Below the pieces are notes generated by a model, which saw only the letters and a list, made by a program, of their open reading frames with translations, did no database searches and was not told the origin of the DNA. A stretch of DNA of 64,000 nt from Actinacidiphila paucisporea (lineage in GTDB: Bacteria > Actinomycetota > Actinomycetes > Streptomycetales > Streptomycetaceae), in NCBI RefSeq assembly GCF_900142575.1, contig NZ_FRBI01000014.1:124001-188000 (forward strand), given 5' to 3'. Made by a program: the position numbers and the translations under genes. Below, piece by piece: positions 50,693 through 57,799 of the stretch. Numbering within the stretch: position 1 is the first letter of the stretch; every line of letters begins with the position of its first letter.

Positions 50693-51359
50693 GGATGACC
50701 ACCAGTTCTTCCTTGTCCTCGTGGGGGCCGATCAGCCCTTGGGCGCGAAGCCACGGCAGCCGTTGCGTGAGCACCCGGCCGAAGGGCACGTACGCCCGGT
50801 CGGTGACCGAGCAGGTCAGTCCCGCCGCGGTGAGCTGCCGGAGCGTCGTGTCGGTCCCGCACAGGCCGGAGTGCACCATCAGCAGGACGCCGTGCGGCCG
50901 CAGGAGACGCGGGGCGTGCGCGCAGATCCGGTCCACCACGTGCCGGCCGTCCCGGCCGGCGTCCCACGCCCGCGCACGGCCCCACAAGGGGGGCCTTCTG
51001 CCCCGGGCGGGGACGTACGGGGGGTTGCTCACCACCACGTCGAAGGTCCGGCCGCCCCACGGGGCCGAGAGGTCGCCGCGGCGCACCTGCACCCGCTGCC
51101 GCGCGCGGGCCGCGTTGAGCTGGGCGGTCAGGACCGCGCGCCGGGAGATGTCGGTGGCCGAGACCCGGGCGCCCATGCGGGCCGCCAGCACGGCCAGCGC
51201 GCCGCTGCCCGTGCAGACGTCCAGGACGTCCATGCCCGCCGTCACTCCCTCGGCGAGCAGTGCCCGGGCGAGCAGGCGGGTGTCCTCCTGGGGGGCGTAC
51301 ACCCCGGGCAGCGTCCACAGGAAGCCGAGGTCGGCGGGCCTCACGGCAGCAGTCGTCAT
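50676..51359 (-). CDS. HemK/PrmC-like methyltransferase
   Basis: The 227-residue SAM-dependent methyltransferase has the SAM loop VLDVCTGSGALAVLAARMGA, the acidic second motif ATDISRRAV, and the NPPY catalytic motif in FDVVVSNPPYVPARG. NPPY enzymes methylate Gln, Asn or Ade side nitrogens. It lacks the N-terminal helical domain of PrmC and looks more like the HemK2 (MTQ2) type. It heads the three-gene operon. The target may not be a release factor here. Confidence 0.85.
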   Translation of the reverse strand: MTTAAVRPADLGFLWTLPGVYAPQEDTRLLARALLAEGVTAGMDVLDVCTGSGALAVLAARMGARVSATDISRRAVLTAQLNAARARQRVQVRRGDLSAPWGGRTFDVVVSNPPYVPARGRRPPLWGRARAWDAGRDGRHVVDRICAHAPRLLRPHGVLLMVHSGLCGTDTTLRQLTAAGLTCSVTDRAYVPFGRVLTQRLPWLRAQGLIGPHEDKEELVVIRAERS

Positions 51360-51832
51360 GGGGTACCTCCGGCGGGGAGCGGGGTTCGGCTACTCAGGTC
51401 TCCGCCGGGCGCCGAACCGGCATTCCTCCAGACTCGGCGCACCTGCGGCCCGCCGCCACTGGGGCGGCGATCACCAGGGCGCGTGCCCCCGGCCTGCACT
51501 TCCATGCGTCCGCCAACCACCCGCCGGCGGCCCCGGCCCGCACCCGCCGCAGCGGCGGGATCGGCGGACAAGCGGGACATTGCACTGACAACCGCGAAGC
51601 CCGGCCTTGGGGGCGGGCCCGAGGAGGTGGCGGAGAGGTGGTCCGGGATCGCGGACCACGACGCCGTCACGCACTGGGTCGGCGAAGCGATGAAAGGCAC
51701 CGACTACCAGGGCATTCGCCCTTACAGTGGTCGGGCGCCCGGCCCATGCGTCGCTGCTTTTTGGGTAACCGAAGAGGTGAAGGCACCCAAGCGGCGCCCG
51801 TAAACCGCTGTTCCTGAAGGAAGGTGCACACA
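51360..51832. other. 473-bp intergenic region with weak coding signal
   Basis: The stretch 51590-51803 on the plus strand is open and has the high third-position GC of real genes (EVAERWSGIADHDAVTHWVG, then EAMKGTDYQGIR), but the part after 51730 looks random. It could be a decayed gene. No ribosome site or family match supports a feature. Confidence 0.3.
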
Positions 51833-51961
51833 GTGCTGAAGGCCATCGCAGATGTTCTGAGCACCATCGGCAGTGCTGTCGCCACGGTCGTGACCCTCCC
51901 CTTCCGCGCCGTCGCCCGCCTCTTCGGCGGGGCGTCGGACACCGCTCACGGCCACCACTGA
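51833..51961 (+). CDS. LPFR-motif small protein
   Basis: The 42-residue protein reads VLKAIADVLSTIGSAVATVV, then TLPFRAVARLFGGASD and a His-rich end. The TLPFR motif after a hydrophobic helix defines a small streptomycete protein family of unknown function, probably membrane-associated. GTG at 51833 follows GAAGGAAGG. It stands alone between the methyltransferase operon and the carboxylate-amine ligase. Confidence 0.75.
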   Translation: MLKAIADVLSTIGSAVATVVTLPFRAVARLFGGASDTAHGHH

Positions 51962-52057
51962 GATACGGCCGCTGCGGGACGTCCGCTCCGGACCCCACGC
52001 GGTGGTGGATGCCGTCCCTGGGACGGTGACGAGGCTGATCGGGGGTAATCGGCGCCT

Positions 52058-53161
52058 ATGACGACAGGCGTGACCCTCGGGGTAGAAGAAGAATACTTGC
52101 TGCTCGACCGGCGGACCGGGCTCCCGGCACCGCGGGTCGGCGAACTGCAGAAGGCAGCGGAGCGCGAGCCCGGGCTGGAGCGCGACGAGATCGACACCGA
52201 GCTGCTCCAGGCCATGGTCGAGGTGGCTACACCGGTGTGCTCCGGTCTCGACGAGGTCGCCGCGCATCTGGCAAGGTTCCGGCAGACGGTGGGCGCCGCT
52301 GCACGCCGGGTGGACTGCCGGCTGGCTGCCACCGGTGGGGCGCCCCTCATGGCCGAGGCGGCGGTGCCGGTGACCGGGACGCAGCGGTACCGGGAGATGC
52401 GCGCGACCGCCGCGCAACTGGTCGACGAGCAGCTGATCTGCGGGATGCACGTCCATGTGGCCGTGCCCGACCGCGACGCCGGCGCCGCCGCGCTCGGCCG
52501 GCTGCGCCCGTGGCTGCAGGTGCTGGTGGCCCTGGGCGCCAACTCCCCCTTCTGGGACGGCGGCGACACCGGCTTCGCCAGCTGGCGGACGGTGGTCTTC
52601 GGCCGCTGGCCCGTCAGCGGACCTCCGCCGTTCTTCTCCGGCGCCGCCCACTACGAGGAGCGGGTCGGCGCCCTGCTGGGCACCGGCGTGATCGCCGACC
52701 GGCACCAGCTCTATTGGCACGCCCGGCTCTCCGACGAGTACCCGACCTTGGAAGTCCGGGCCCCCGACGTGCAGCTGGACGTCGAGAGCGCGGTCACCAT
52801 AGCCGGGCTCACCCGCGCGCTGGTGGTGACCGCCCTGCGTGAGGGCCGCCGGGGCTCCCGCCCCCTGGACCCGCCGGCAAGCCTCCTCCAGGCAGCCGGC
52901 TGGCACGCCGCCCGCCACGGCCTGAACGCCGACCTGGTCGACCCCCGCACCCGCACGCCCGCCCCCGCCGCCGACGTGGTCGGCACCCTGCTGGACCGCA
53001 CCACCCCGGCGCTGAAGGAACTCGGCGACCTCGACCGGGTGGCAGCCGGCGTGCAGCGGCTGCTCGAAGGGGGCACAGGCGCGGTGAGGCAGCGGGCCGC
53101 ACTCGCCCGGGGCGGCACGGAGGAACTGCTCAATCTCATAGCGCCCGAGCCCGCCGCGTAG
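52058..53161 (+). CDS. YbdK/EgtA-like carboxylate-amine ligase
   Basis: The 367-residue protein is of the GCS2 family, which joins a carboxylate (usually glutamate) and an amine using ATP. The start TLGVEEEYLLLDRRTG holds the ATP-site Glu cluster, and ICGMHVHVAVPDRDAG and RAPDVQLDVESAVTI follow. The C-terminus ends within a 20-bp tandem duplication that supplies the stop codon, so its original tail was probably different. The product may be gamma-glutamyl compounds. The true substrate is unknown. Confidence 0.87.
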   Translation: MTTGVTLGVEEEYLLLDRRTGLPAPRVGELQKAAEREPGLERDEIDTELLQAMVEVATPVCSGLDEVAAHLARFRQTVGAAARRVDCRLAATGGAPLMAEAAVPVTGTQRYREMRATAAQLVDEQLICGMHVHVAVPDRDAGAAALGRLRPWLQVLVALGANSPFWDGGDTGFASWRTVVFGRWPVSGPPPFFSGAAHYEERVGALLGTGVIADRHQLYWHARLSDEYPTLEVRAPDVQLDVESAVTIAGLTRALVVTALREGRRGSRPLDPPASLLQAAGWHAARHGLNADLVDPRTRTPAPAADVVGTLLDRTTPALKELGDLDRVAAGVQRLLEGGTGAVRQRAALARGGTEELLNLIAPEPAA

Positions 53162-53178
53162 CGCCCGAGCCCGCCGCG
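53139..53178. repeat. Perfect 20-bp tandem duplication across the stop codon
   Basis: TAGCGCCCGAGCCCGCCGCG occurs at 53139-53158 and again at 53159-53178. The second copy begins with the in-frame TAG that ends the upstream gene. Confidence 0.95.
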
Positions 53179-53464
53179 CCGGACGAGGCGGCGCCGGCCG
53201 GGAGGCAGGACGTCCCGCACCGATCGTTCCCGGGTCGGCCGGCAGGGATGGTCTCCTGGTCGGCACCGGCGGGATCGTTCCCGGTCGGCCGGAAAGGATC
53301 GAGTCGCGGTCGGTGGAATCCTCCCGGCCCCGCTGGGCAGCAGCGTTCACAAGGATCGCCGGCCTGTTCCGGCCGGCGAGACACCAGCGGACGGGAAGGG
53401 CCCGCGTACGTGTCGACGCCGATACCCGGGGTACCGGCATCGAAGACCGGAGGAGGGACAGACC
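53162..53464. other. 303-bp repeat-rich spacer
   Basis: No gene is recognisable. GATCGTTCCCGG...TCGGCCGG occurs twice, at 53222-53249 and 53273-53299 (one base shorter). A SigB-type promoter lies at 53410-53434. Confidence 0.6.
53410..53434 (+). promoter_or_regulatory. SigB-type promoter GTGT-N15-GGGTAC
   Basis: GTGT (53410-53413), 15 bases and GGGTAC (53429-53434) match the SigB consensus. The SDR start is 31 bases after the -10. Confidence 0.7.
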
Positions 53465-54304
53465 ATGACGCAACCCCCGCAGGAGCAGAAGCCGCCGGGC
53501 ACCGAGTCGCAGATGCAGCCGCGACCCGACCACGGGGAGCACAGCTACCAGGGCTCCGGCCGGCTGGCCGGGAAAGCGGCGGTCGTCACCGGGGGCGACA
53601 GCGGTATCGGCAAGGCCGTGGCCATCGCCTTCGCCCGCGAGGGCGCGGACGTGGTCATCTCCTACCTCGACGAGCACGAGGACGCCCGCGACACCGCCCG
53701 CTGGGTGGAGGACGCGGGGCGCAAGGCGGTGCTGATACCGGGCGACCTCTCCGAGCCCGCCCACTGCCTGGCGGTGGTGGCGCAGGCCGTGGAGGCCTTC
53801 GGCCGGGTCGACGTGCTGGTGAGCAATGCCGCGTACCAGATGACCAGGACCTCCCTGGAGGAGATCCCGGACGAGGAGTGGGACCACACGCTGGCGCTGA
53901 ACCTCAGCGCGCTCTTCCACCTCGCCAAGGCGGCGGTCCCGCACATGGGGCCCGGCTCGTCGATCATCGGCTCGTCCTCGGTCAACAGCGACCAGCCGTC
54001 ACCGACCCTGCTGCCCTACGCCGCCACCAAGGCCGCCATCGCCAACATGATCGCCAGCCTGGCCCAGCTGCTGGCCGACCGCGGCATCCGCGCGAACAGC
54101 GTGGCCCCCGGGCCGATCTGGACCCCGCTCATCCCGGCCACCATGCCGCCCGAGCACGTCGAGAAGTTCGGCTCCAACGTCCCGCTGGGACGCCCGGGCC
54201 AACCCGCCGAGGTCGCCCCCGTCTACGTGATGCTGGCCTCCGACGAAGCCTCCTACGTCTCCGGCGCACGCGTCGCCGTCACCGGCGGCAAGCCGATCCT
54301 CTGA
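53465..54304 (+). CDS. Stress-type short-chain dehydrogenase (YhdG/YghA-like)
   Basis: The 279-residue SDR has a 40-residue Gln/Pro-rich N-terminus (PPQEQKPPGTESQMQP), then AVVTGGDSGIGKAVAIAFAR, where Asp replaces the usual Ser or Ala in the TGGxxGIG loop as in stress-induced YghA/YhdG proteins. The catalytic Ser is in SIIGSSSVNS and the Tyr/Lys in LPYAATKAAIAN. The SigB-type promoter supports a stress role. ATG at 53465 follows GGAGGGACAGACC. Confidence 0.88.
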   Translation: MTQPPQEQKPPGTESQMQPRPDHGEHSYQGSGRLAGKAAVVTGGDSGIGKAVAIAFAREGADVVISYLDEHEDARDTARWVEDAGRKAVLIPGDLSEPAHCLAVVAQAVEAFGRVDVLVSNAAYQMTRTSLEEIPDEEWDHTLALNLSALFHLAKAAVPHMGPGSSIIGSSSVNSDQPSPTLLPYAATKAAIANMIASLAQLLADRGIRANSVAPGPIWTPLIPATMPPEHVEKFGSNVPLGRPGQPAEVAPVYVMLASDEASYVSGARVAVTGGKPIL

Positions 54305-54446
54305 CGGCCCGCGGCGTCCGCGCGGCCGACGCCCGACGCCACGCCGTCACCGGTAGCCGTGGCAGGGACGTGTCGCCGGCACGCACCCGCCCGGCGGTTC
54401 CCCTGTCGCCCCGCTGATCCCGTTTCGACCTCACCGAAGGTGGACC

Positions 54447-54692
54447 ATGTACGCAGCAACCACGCAGCCCCTCTATCTGGCGGGTGCCACCGGCGCAGGC
54501 TGGGCGACGGCCATCGGCGTCTGCCTGGTGGCCCTCATCATCTCCGCCTTCTGGTTCGGGGCCCGCCGCACCCGGCGCAGGCCCATGCCACCGCAGGAGC
54601 CGCAGCCGCGCGCCGGCTCGTGGCACGAGCCGTCCGCGAGCGAGACCCACCACTCCGCCGGCTCTTCCGACGACCGACACCAGCAGAAGTGA
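54447..54692 (+). CDS. Small membrane protein, DUF6479-like
   Basis: The 81-residue protein has a single membrane segment (about 15-38, WATAIGVCLVALIISAFWFG), followed by ARRTRRRPMPPQEPQPR and a hydrophilic His/Ser-rich tail. This layout resembles streptomycete DUF6479 proteins. It is followed 20 bp later by the PfpI-like gene and may be co-transcribed with it and the SDR. Confidence 0.6.
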   Translation: MYAATTQPLYLAGATGAGWATAIGVCLVALIISAFWFGARRTRRRPMPPQEPQPRAGSWHEPSASETHHSAGSSDDRHQQK

Positions 54693-54712
54693 GATCAGGA
54701 AAGGAGCAGCTC

Positions 54713-55279
54713 ATGGCCAAGGACGATCTCCGCGGGCGCAGGATACTCACGGTGGTGACCAACTACGGGGTGGAGCAGGACGAACTGCTCGTACCCGTCG
54801 AGCACTTGCGGGAGAACGGGGCCGAGGTCGATGTGGCCGCGGTCTCCGGCGAGCCGGTGCAGACCCTGGTCGGCGACAAGGACCCGGGCAAGAAGGTCAA
54901 CCCGACGCTCACCCTGGAGGACGCCGACCCCGCGGGCTACGACCTGCTGCTGATACCGGGCGGCACCCTGAACGCCGACAACCTGCGGATGAAGGACAAG
55001 GCCGTCGAGACGGTCCGCGCCTTCACCTCCTCGGGGCGCCCGGTGGCGGCGATCTGCCACGGCCCGTGGACGCTGGTCGAGGCGGAGGTGGTGCGCGGCA
55101 AGACCCTGACGTCCTATCCGTCACTGCACACCGACATCAGCAACGCCGGCGGCAGTTGGGTCGACCGCTCCGTGGTCAGCGACGACACCGGTGGCTGGAC
55201 GCTGGTCACCTCCCGTACGCCGAAGGACCTGGACGACTTCCTCCGCGAAGTCGAGAAGGCGCTCGTCACCTCGCCCTGA
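54713..55279 (+). CDS. DJ-1/PfpI-family protein
   Basis: The 188-residue protein has the DJ-1/PfpI fold. ILTVVTNYGVEQDELLVPVE is the first strand and conserved acidic residue, YDLLLIPGGTLNADNLR is the second, and Cys115 in VAAICHGPW is the nucleophile of stress-linked YhbO/PfpI proteins. Members act as chaperones, deglycases or proteases, a debated point. ATG at 54713 follows GGAAAGGAGC. Its position after the SDR suggests a stress operon. Confidence 0.87.
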   Translation: MAKDDLRGRRILTVVTNYGVEQDELLVPVEHLRENGAEVDVAAVSGEPVQTLVGDKDPGKKVNPTLTLEDADPAGYDLLLIPGGTLNADNLRMKDKAVETVRAFTSSGRPVAAICHGPWTLVEAEVVRGKTLTSYPSLHTDISNAGGSWVDRSVVSDDTGGWTLVTSRTPKDLDDFLREVEKALVTSP

Positions 55280-55334
55280 CCCCGGTGTGGGAGTCGTACG
55301 TCCCCGCACGCGGGGACGGCCTCCGACCTCGACC

Positions 55335-55357
55335 GCGCGCCGCCGGTGGCGGCGCGC
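55335..55357. terminator. Hairpin terminator after the PfpI-like gene
   Basis: GCGCGCCGCC (55335-55344) pairs with GGCGGCGCGC (55348-55357) around GGT. A smaller GTCCCCGC/GCGGGGAC dyad precedes it at 55300-55317. Confidence 0.65.
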
Positions 55358-55418
55358 GGCCTGGCGCCGGAGCGCGCGCGGCCTGAACGACCAGCCCTCC
55401 GAAACGGACCTGCGTGAC

Positions 55419-55443
55419 GATTGACGGTGAAAGGCCCGGGTAG
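55419..55443 (+). promoter_or_regulatory. Weak SigB-like promoter GATT-N15-GGGTAG
   Basis: GATT (55419-55422), 15 bases and GGGTAG (55438-55443). The last base differs from the GGGTAC/T consensus. The start of the glycosylase-like gene is 37 bases away. Confidence 0.3.
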
Positions 55444-55479
55444 CAGCCCGTCGTACGCACTCTCAGGAGGTGGGATCCG

Positions 55480-56139
55480 ATGGCCACCACCACCCGGCGG
55501 GACGTCGTGCACGCGCTGCTGGACCGCTACGGCCGTACGTACGCGGAGGAGGCGGGCATCCGCCTCAAGGACACCCCGCAGCCCCTCTACCGCCTGCTCG
55601 TCCTGGCGTCCCTGCTCAGCGCGCGCATCCGAGCGGACATCGCCGTCGCGACGGCCAGGGAGCTGGCCGAGGCCGGGATGCGGGACCCGCGCCGGATGGC
55701 GGAGGCCACCTGGCAGCAGCGGGTCGACGCCCTCGGCCGCGGCGGCTACCGGCGCTACGACGAGCGCACCGCCACCCAGCTCGGCGACGGCGCGGAGCTG
55801 GTCCTCGACCGCTACGGCGGCGACCTGCGGAAGCTGCGCGACCAGGCCGGCGGCGACGTCGAGGGGATACGGCGCTCCCTTCAGGACTTCCCCGGTGTCG
55901 GGCCCGCCGGCGCCGACATCTTCCTGCGCGAGGCCCAGGCGGTCTGGCCGCAGGTGGCCCCCTTCTTCGACGACAAGGCCCTCCAAGGCGCCCGCGCCCT
56001 GGACCTGCCGACCACTCCTGCGGGCCTGCTGCGCGCTGCGGACGGTGCACAGCCGGCGGTCCTGGCCGCCGCGCTGGTCCGCGCGGCGCTGGACAAGAAG
56101 GCCCCCGAGGCCGTCCGCGAAGCAGCTCGCGCCGCCTGA
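55480..56139 (+). CDS. HhH-GPD (endonuclease III-like) protein without iron-sulphur cluster
   Basis: The 219-residue protein has the helix-hairpin-helix of the endonuclease III superfamily in LQDFPGVGPAGADIFLREAQ. The catalytic Lys of endonuclease III (GVGRKTA) is absent, replaced by GVGPAGA, and there are no C-terminal cysteines for a 4Fe-4S cluster. It could be a monofunctional glycosylase, or non-catalytic. AGGAGG precedes the ATG. Confidence 0.72.
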   Translation: MATTTRRDVVHALLDRYGRTYAEEAGIRLKDTPQPLYRLLVLASLLSARIRADIAVATARELAEAGMRDPRRMAEATWQQRVDALGRGGYRRYDERTATQLGDGAELVLDRYGGDLRKLRDQAGGDVEGIRRSLQDFPGVGPAGADIFLREAQAVWPQVAPFFDDKALQGARALDLPTTPAGLLRAADGAQPAVLAAALVRAALDKKAPEAVREAARAA

Positions 56140-56256
56140 GGAGAACCGCCGGCCCTCGCCCGCATGCGGCGGCCGAGGGCCGGCCGGGCGTCCCCGGCGC
56201 GGACCGGTAACGGCAGACGGGCCCTCCATGGCCCGGCGGGACGGGGCGGCAGGGGC

Positions 56257-57081
56257 TCAGGCGGGCCTCTCGCCGGGCTGCTGCGCGGACGCGGCGGGCC
56301 GGTGCACGTCGAGGGAACGGGCGAGGCGGCGGCCGGTGGCGGTGTACCACTGCCAGGCCAGGACCGCGGCGAGGGCGATCTCGATCACGTCGCCGCCGTA
56401 GTACATCACTTCCGCACCACGGGCCACGTCATGAGCGGTCAGGCCGGTGCCGGGCGGGGGGACCGCGTAGAGGGACTTGGCAAGCACCGCGTGCGCGGCC
56501 CCGGCGGCGGCGCGCAGCGGCATGCCGCGGCGGTGGCGCGCGGGGTCCAGCCCGCAGACGGCGAAGCTGAAGAGGAGCCCCGCGGCCAGGACGTGGACGT
56601 GGACGGCGGCGGACAGCCAGGGGCTGTCGTGGGTGTCGGCGAACAGCCGGGTACGGTACAGCAGCCACAGCCCGCCGGCGTCGATGACCGCGGCCGTCGG
56701 CGGGAAGAGCAGCCACCCCGCCGGGCGGGAGCGTGCCGCGGCCGGCAGACCGCGCCGGACGCGGCCGGCGGGAAGGGCGCGCAGGGCCAGGGTGACCGGC
56801 CGCCCCAGCACCATCAGCAGCGGGGCGGCCATGCCGATGACCAGGTGCTGGACCATGTGCCCGGTGAAGCCCCCGCCCGGCGGCGGGGTCATCGCCACCG
56901 CGGCCAGCCCCACCCCGCCGGCCGCGAAGGAGCCGTCCCGGACCGGCGGCCAGACGTCACCCCGGCGGCGCAGGCGCCGCGCCGCCAGCAGATAGCCGGC
57001 GACAACGGCCAAGGCGAGAAGTGCGGCAAGGACGTGCGGGAAACCGGGGAACCGGCCCGCGGGCATGGGCATCGGCGCCAT
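56257..57081 (-). CDS. CtaG-like cytochrome c oxidase assembly membrane protein
   Basis: The 274-residue protein has about seven membrane segments. The motif GHMVQHLVIGMAAPLLMVLG and the later HDVARGAEVMYYGGDVIEIA are typical of caa3-type oxidase assembly factors. His residues in HMVQH and VHVHV may bind copper. It overlaps the DUF2243 gene by one base (TGATG). The pairing with DUF2243 is common in actinobacteria. Confidence 0.8.
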   Translation of the reverse strand: MAPMPMPAGRFPGFPHVLAALLALAVVAGYLLAARRLRRRGDVWPPVRDGSFAAGGVGLAAVAMTPPPGGGFTGHMVQHLVIGMAAPLLMVLGRPVTLALRALPAGRVRRGLPAAARSRPAGWLLFPPTAAVIDAGGLWLLYRTRLFADTHDSPWLSAAVHVHVLAAGLLFSFAVCGLDPARHRRGMPLRAAAGAAHAVLAKSLYAVPPPGTGLTAHDVARGAEVMYYGGDVIEIALAAVLAWQWYTATGRRLARSLDVHRPAASAQQPGERPA

Positions 57082-57614
57082 CAGCCGGGCCCCTGCTGCG
57101 GGGCCGGGTCGGCCCCGGCGCCGTCCGCGCGCAGCCGGCGGGCCGCGGAGCGCAGCAGCAGCGCCCCGACGGCGATGAGCACCACCGCCAGCACATTCCA
57201 CGTCCAGTCGTAGGGAGCCACATCGACGTGGTAGCGGATCTGGTGGAGCCTGAGCAGCTTGTGCTGGACCGTGCCGTCGTAGAGCTGGAAGAAGCCGGCG
57301 CCCAGCAGGATCCCACCGGCGAGCCCCCGGCCGGTCAGCGCGGCCCGGCGACGCAGGTCGGCCACCAGCACCAGGCCGATGACCACCGCGAACCAGCCGA
57401 AGGCGTGGAAGAGGCCGTCCGAGACCAGACCCGCGTCCGGGGTGGACCTGTCGTAGAAGTGGTGCCAGTGCAGGAGCTGGTGGAAGACCGTCTCGTCCAC
57501 GAAAGCGGCGATCCCGATCCCGATCAGCGCGCCCGACCACGCCGAGCGCCGGAAGCGCACGGTGCCGTAGTCCAGGGGCGGCCGGCCGGGCCGATACGTC
57601 GCAGAGGTCGGCAC
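57081..57614 (-). CDS. DUF2243 membrane protein
   Basis: The 177-residue protein has four membrane segments and the DUF2243 hallmarks: AFVDETVFHQLLHWHHFYD, LFHAFGWFAVV and DGTVQHKLLRLHQIRYH. The many His residues suggest metal or haem contact. GTG at 57614 is chosen because AAGGAGAG lies just upstream. It is coupled to the CtaG-like gene. A SigB-type promoter lies 46 bases upstream. Confidence 0.85.
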   Translation of the reverse strand: MPTSATYRPGRPPLDYGTVRFRRSAWSGALIGIGIAAFVDETVFHQLLHWHHFYDRSTPDAGLVSDGLFHAFGWFAVVIGLVLVADLRRRAALTGRGLAGGILLGAGFFQLYDGTVQHKLLRLHQIRYHVDVAPYDWTWNVLAVVLIAVGALLLRSAARRLRADGAGADPAPQQGPG

Positions 57615-57659
57615 AGGCTCTCTCCTTCGCAGTATGCGGACGCGCACCTGCCGGTGCGG

Positions 57660-57683
57660 ATACCCGCCCGGGCCCCGCCAACC
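57660..57683 (-). promoter_or_regulatory. SigB-type promoter GGTT-N14-GGGTAT
   Basis: On the minus strand GGTT (57683-57680), 14 bases and GGGTAT (57665-57660) fit the SigB consensus. The start at 57614 is 46 bases after the -10. Confidence 0.55.
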
Positions 57684-57717
57684 GTCTCGCGCCGCCGTCG
57701 GCGCGCATCACAGGCTC

Positions 57718-57754
57718 GCCCGCCAGGCCACCGTCCGCCCATGGCCTGGCGGGC
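57718..57754. terminator. 13-bp hairpin terminator
   Basis: GCCCGCCAGGCCA (57718-57730) pairs with TGGCCTGGCGGGC (57742-57754) around an 11-base loop, shortly after the phosphatase stop. Confidence 0.7.
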
Positions 57755-57799
57755 GGCCCTCCCCCCTCGGGTGCCGGCCGAAGCACCGTCCGCCGTCCG

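Noticed and set aside
51590-51803. Possible short gene with AERWSGIADHDAVTHWVG
   Set aside because: Codon use is gene-like for ~130 bases but no start with ribosome site, no recognised family, and the end looks random.
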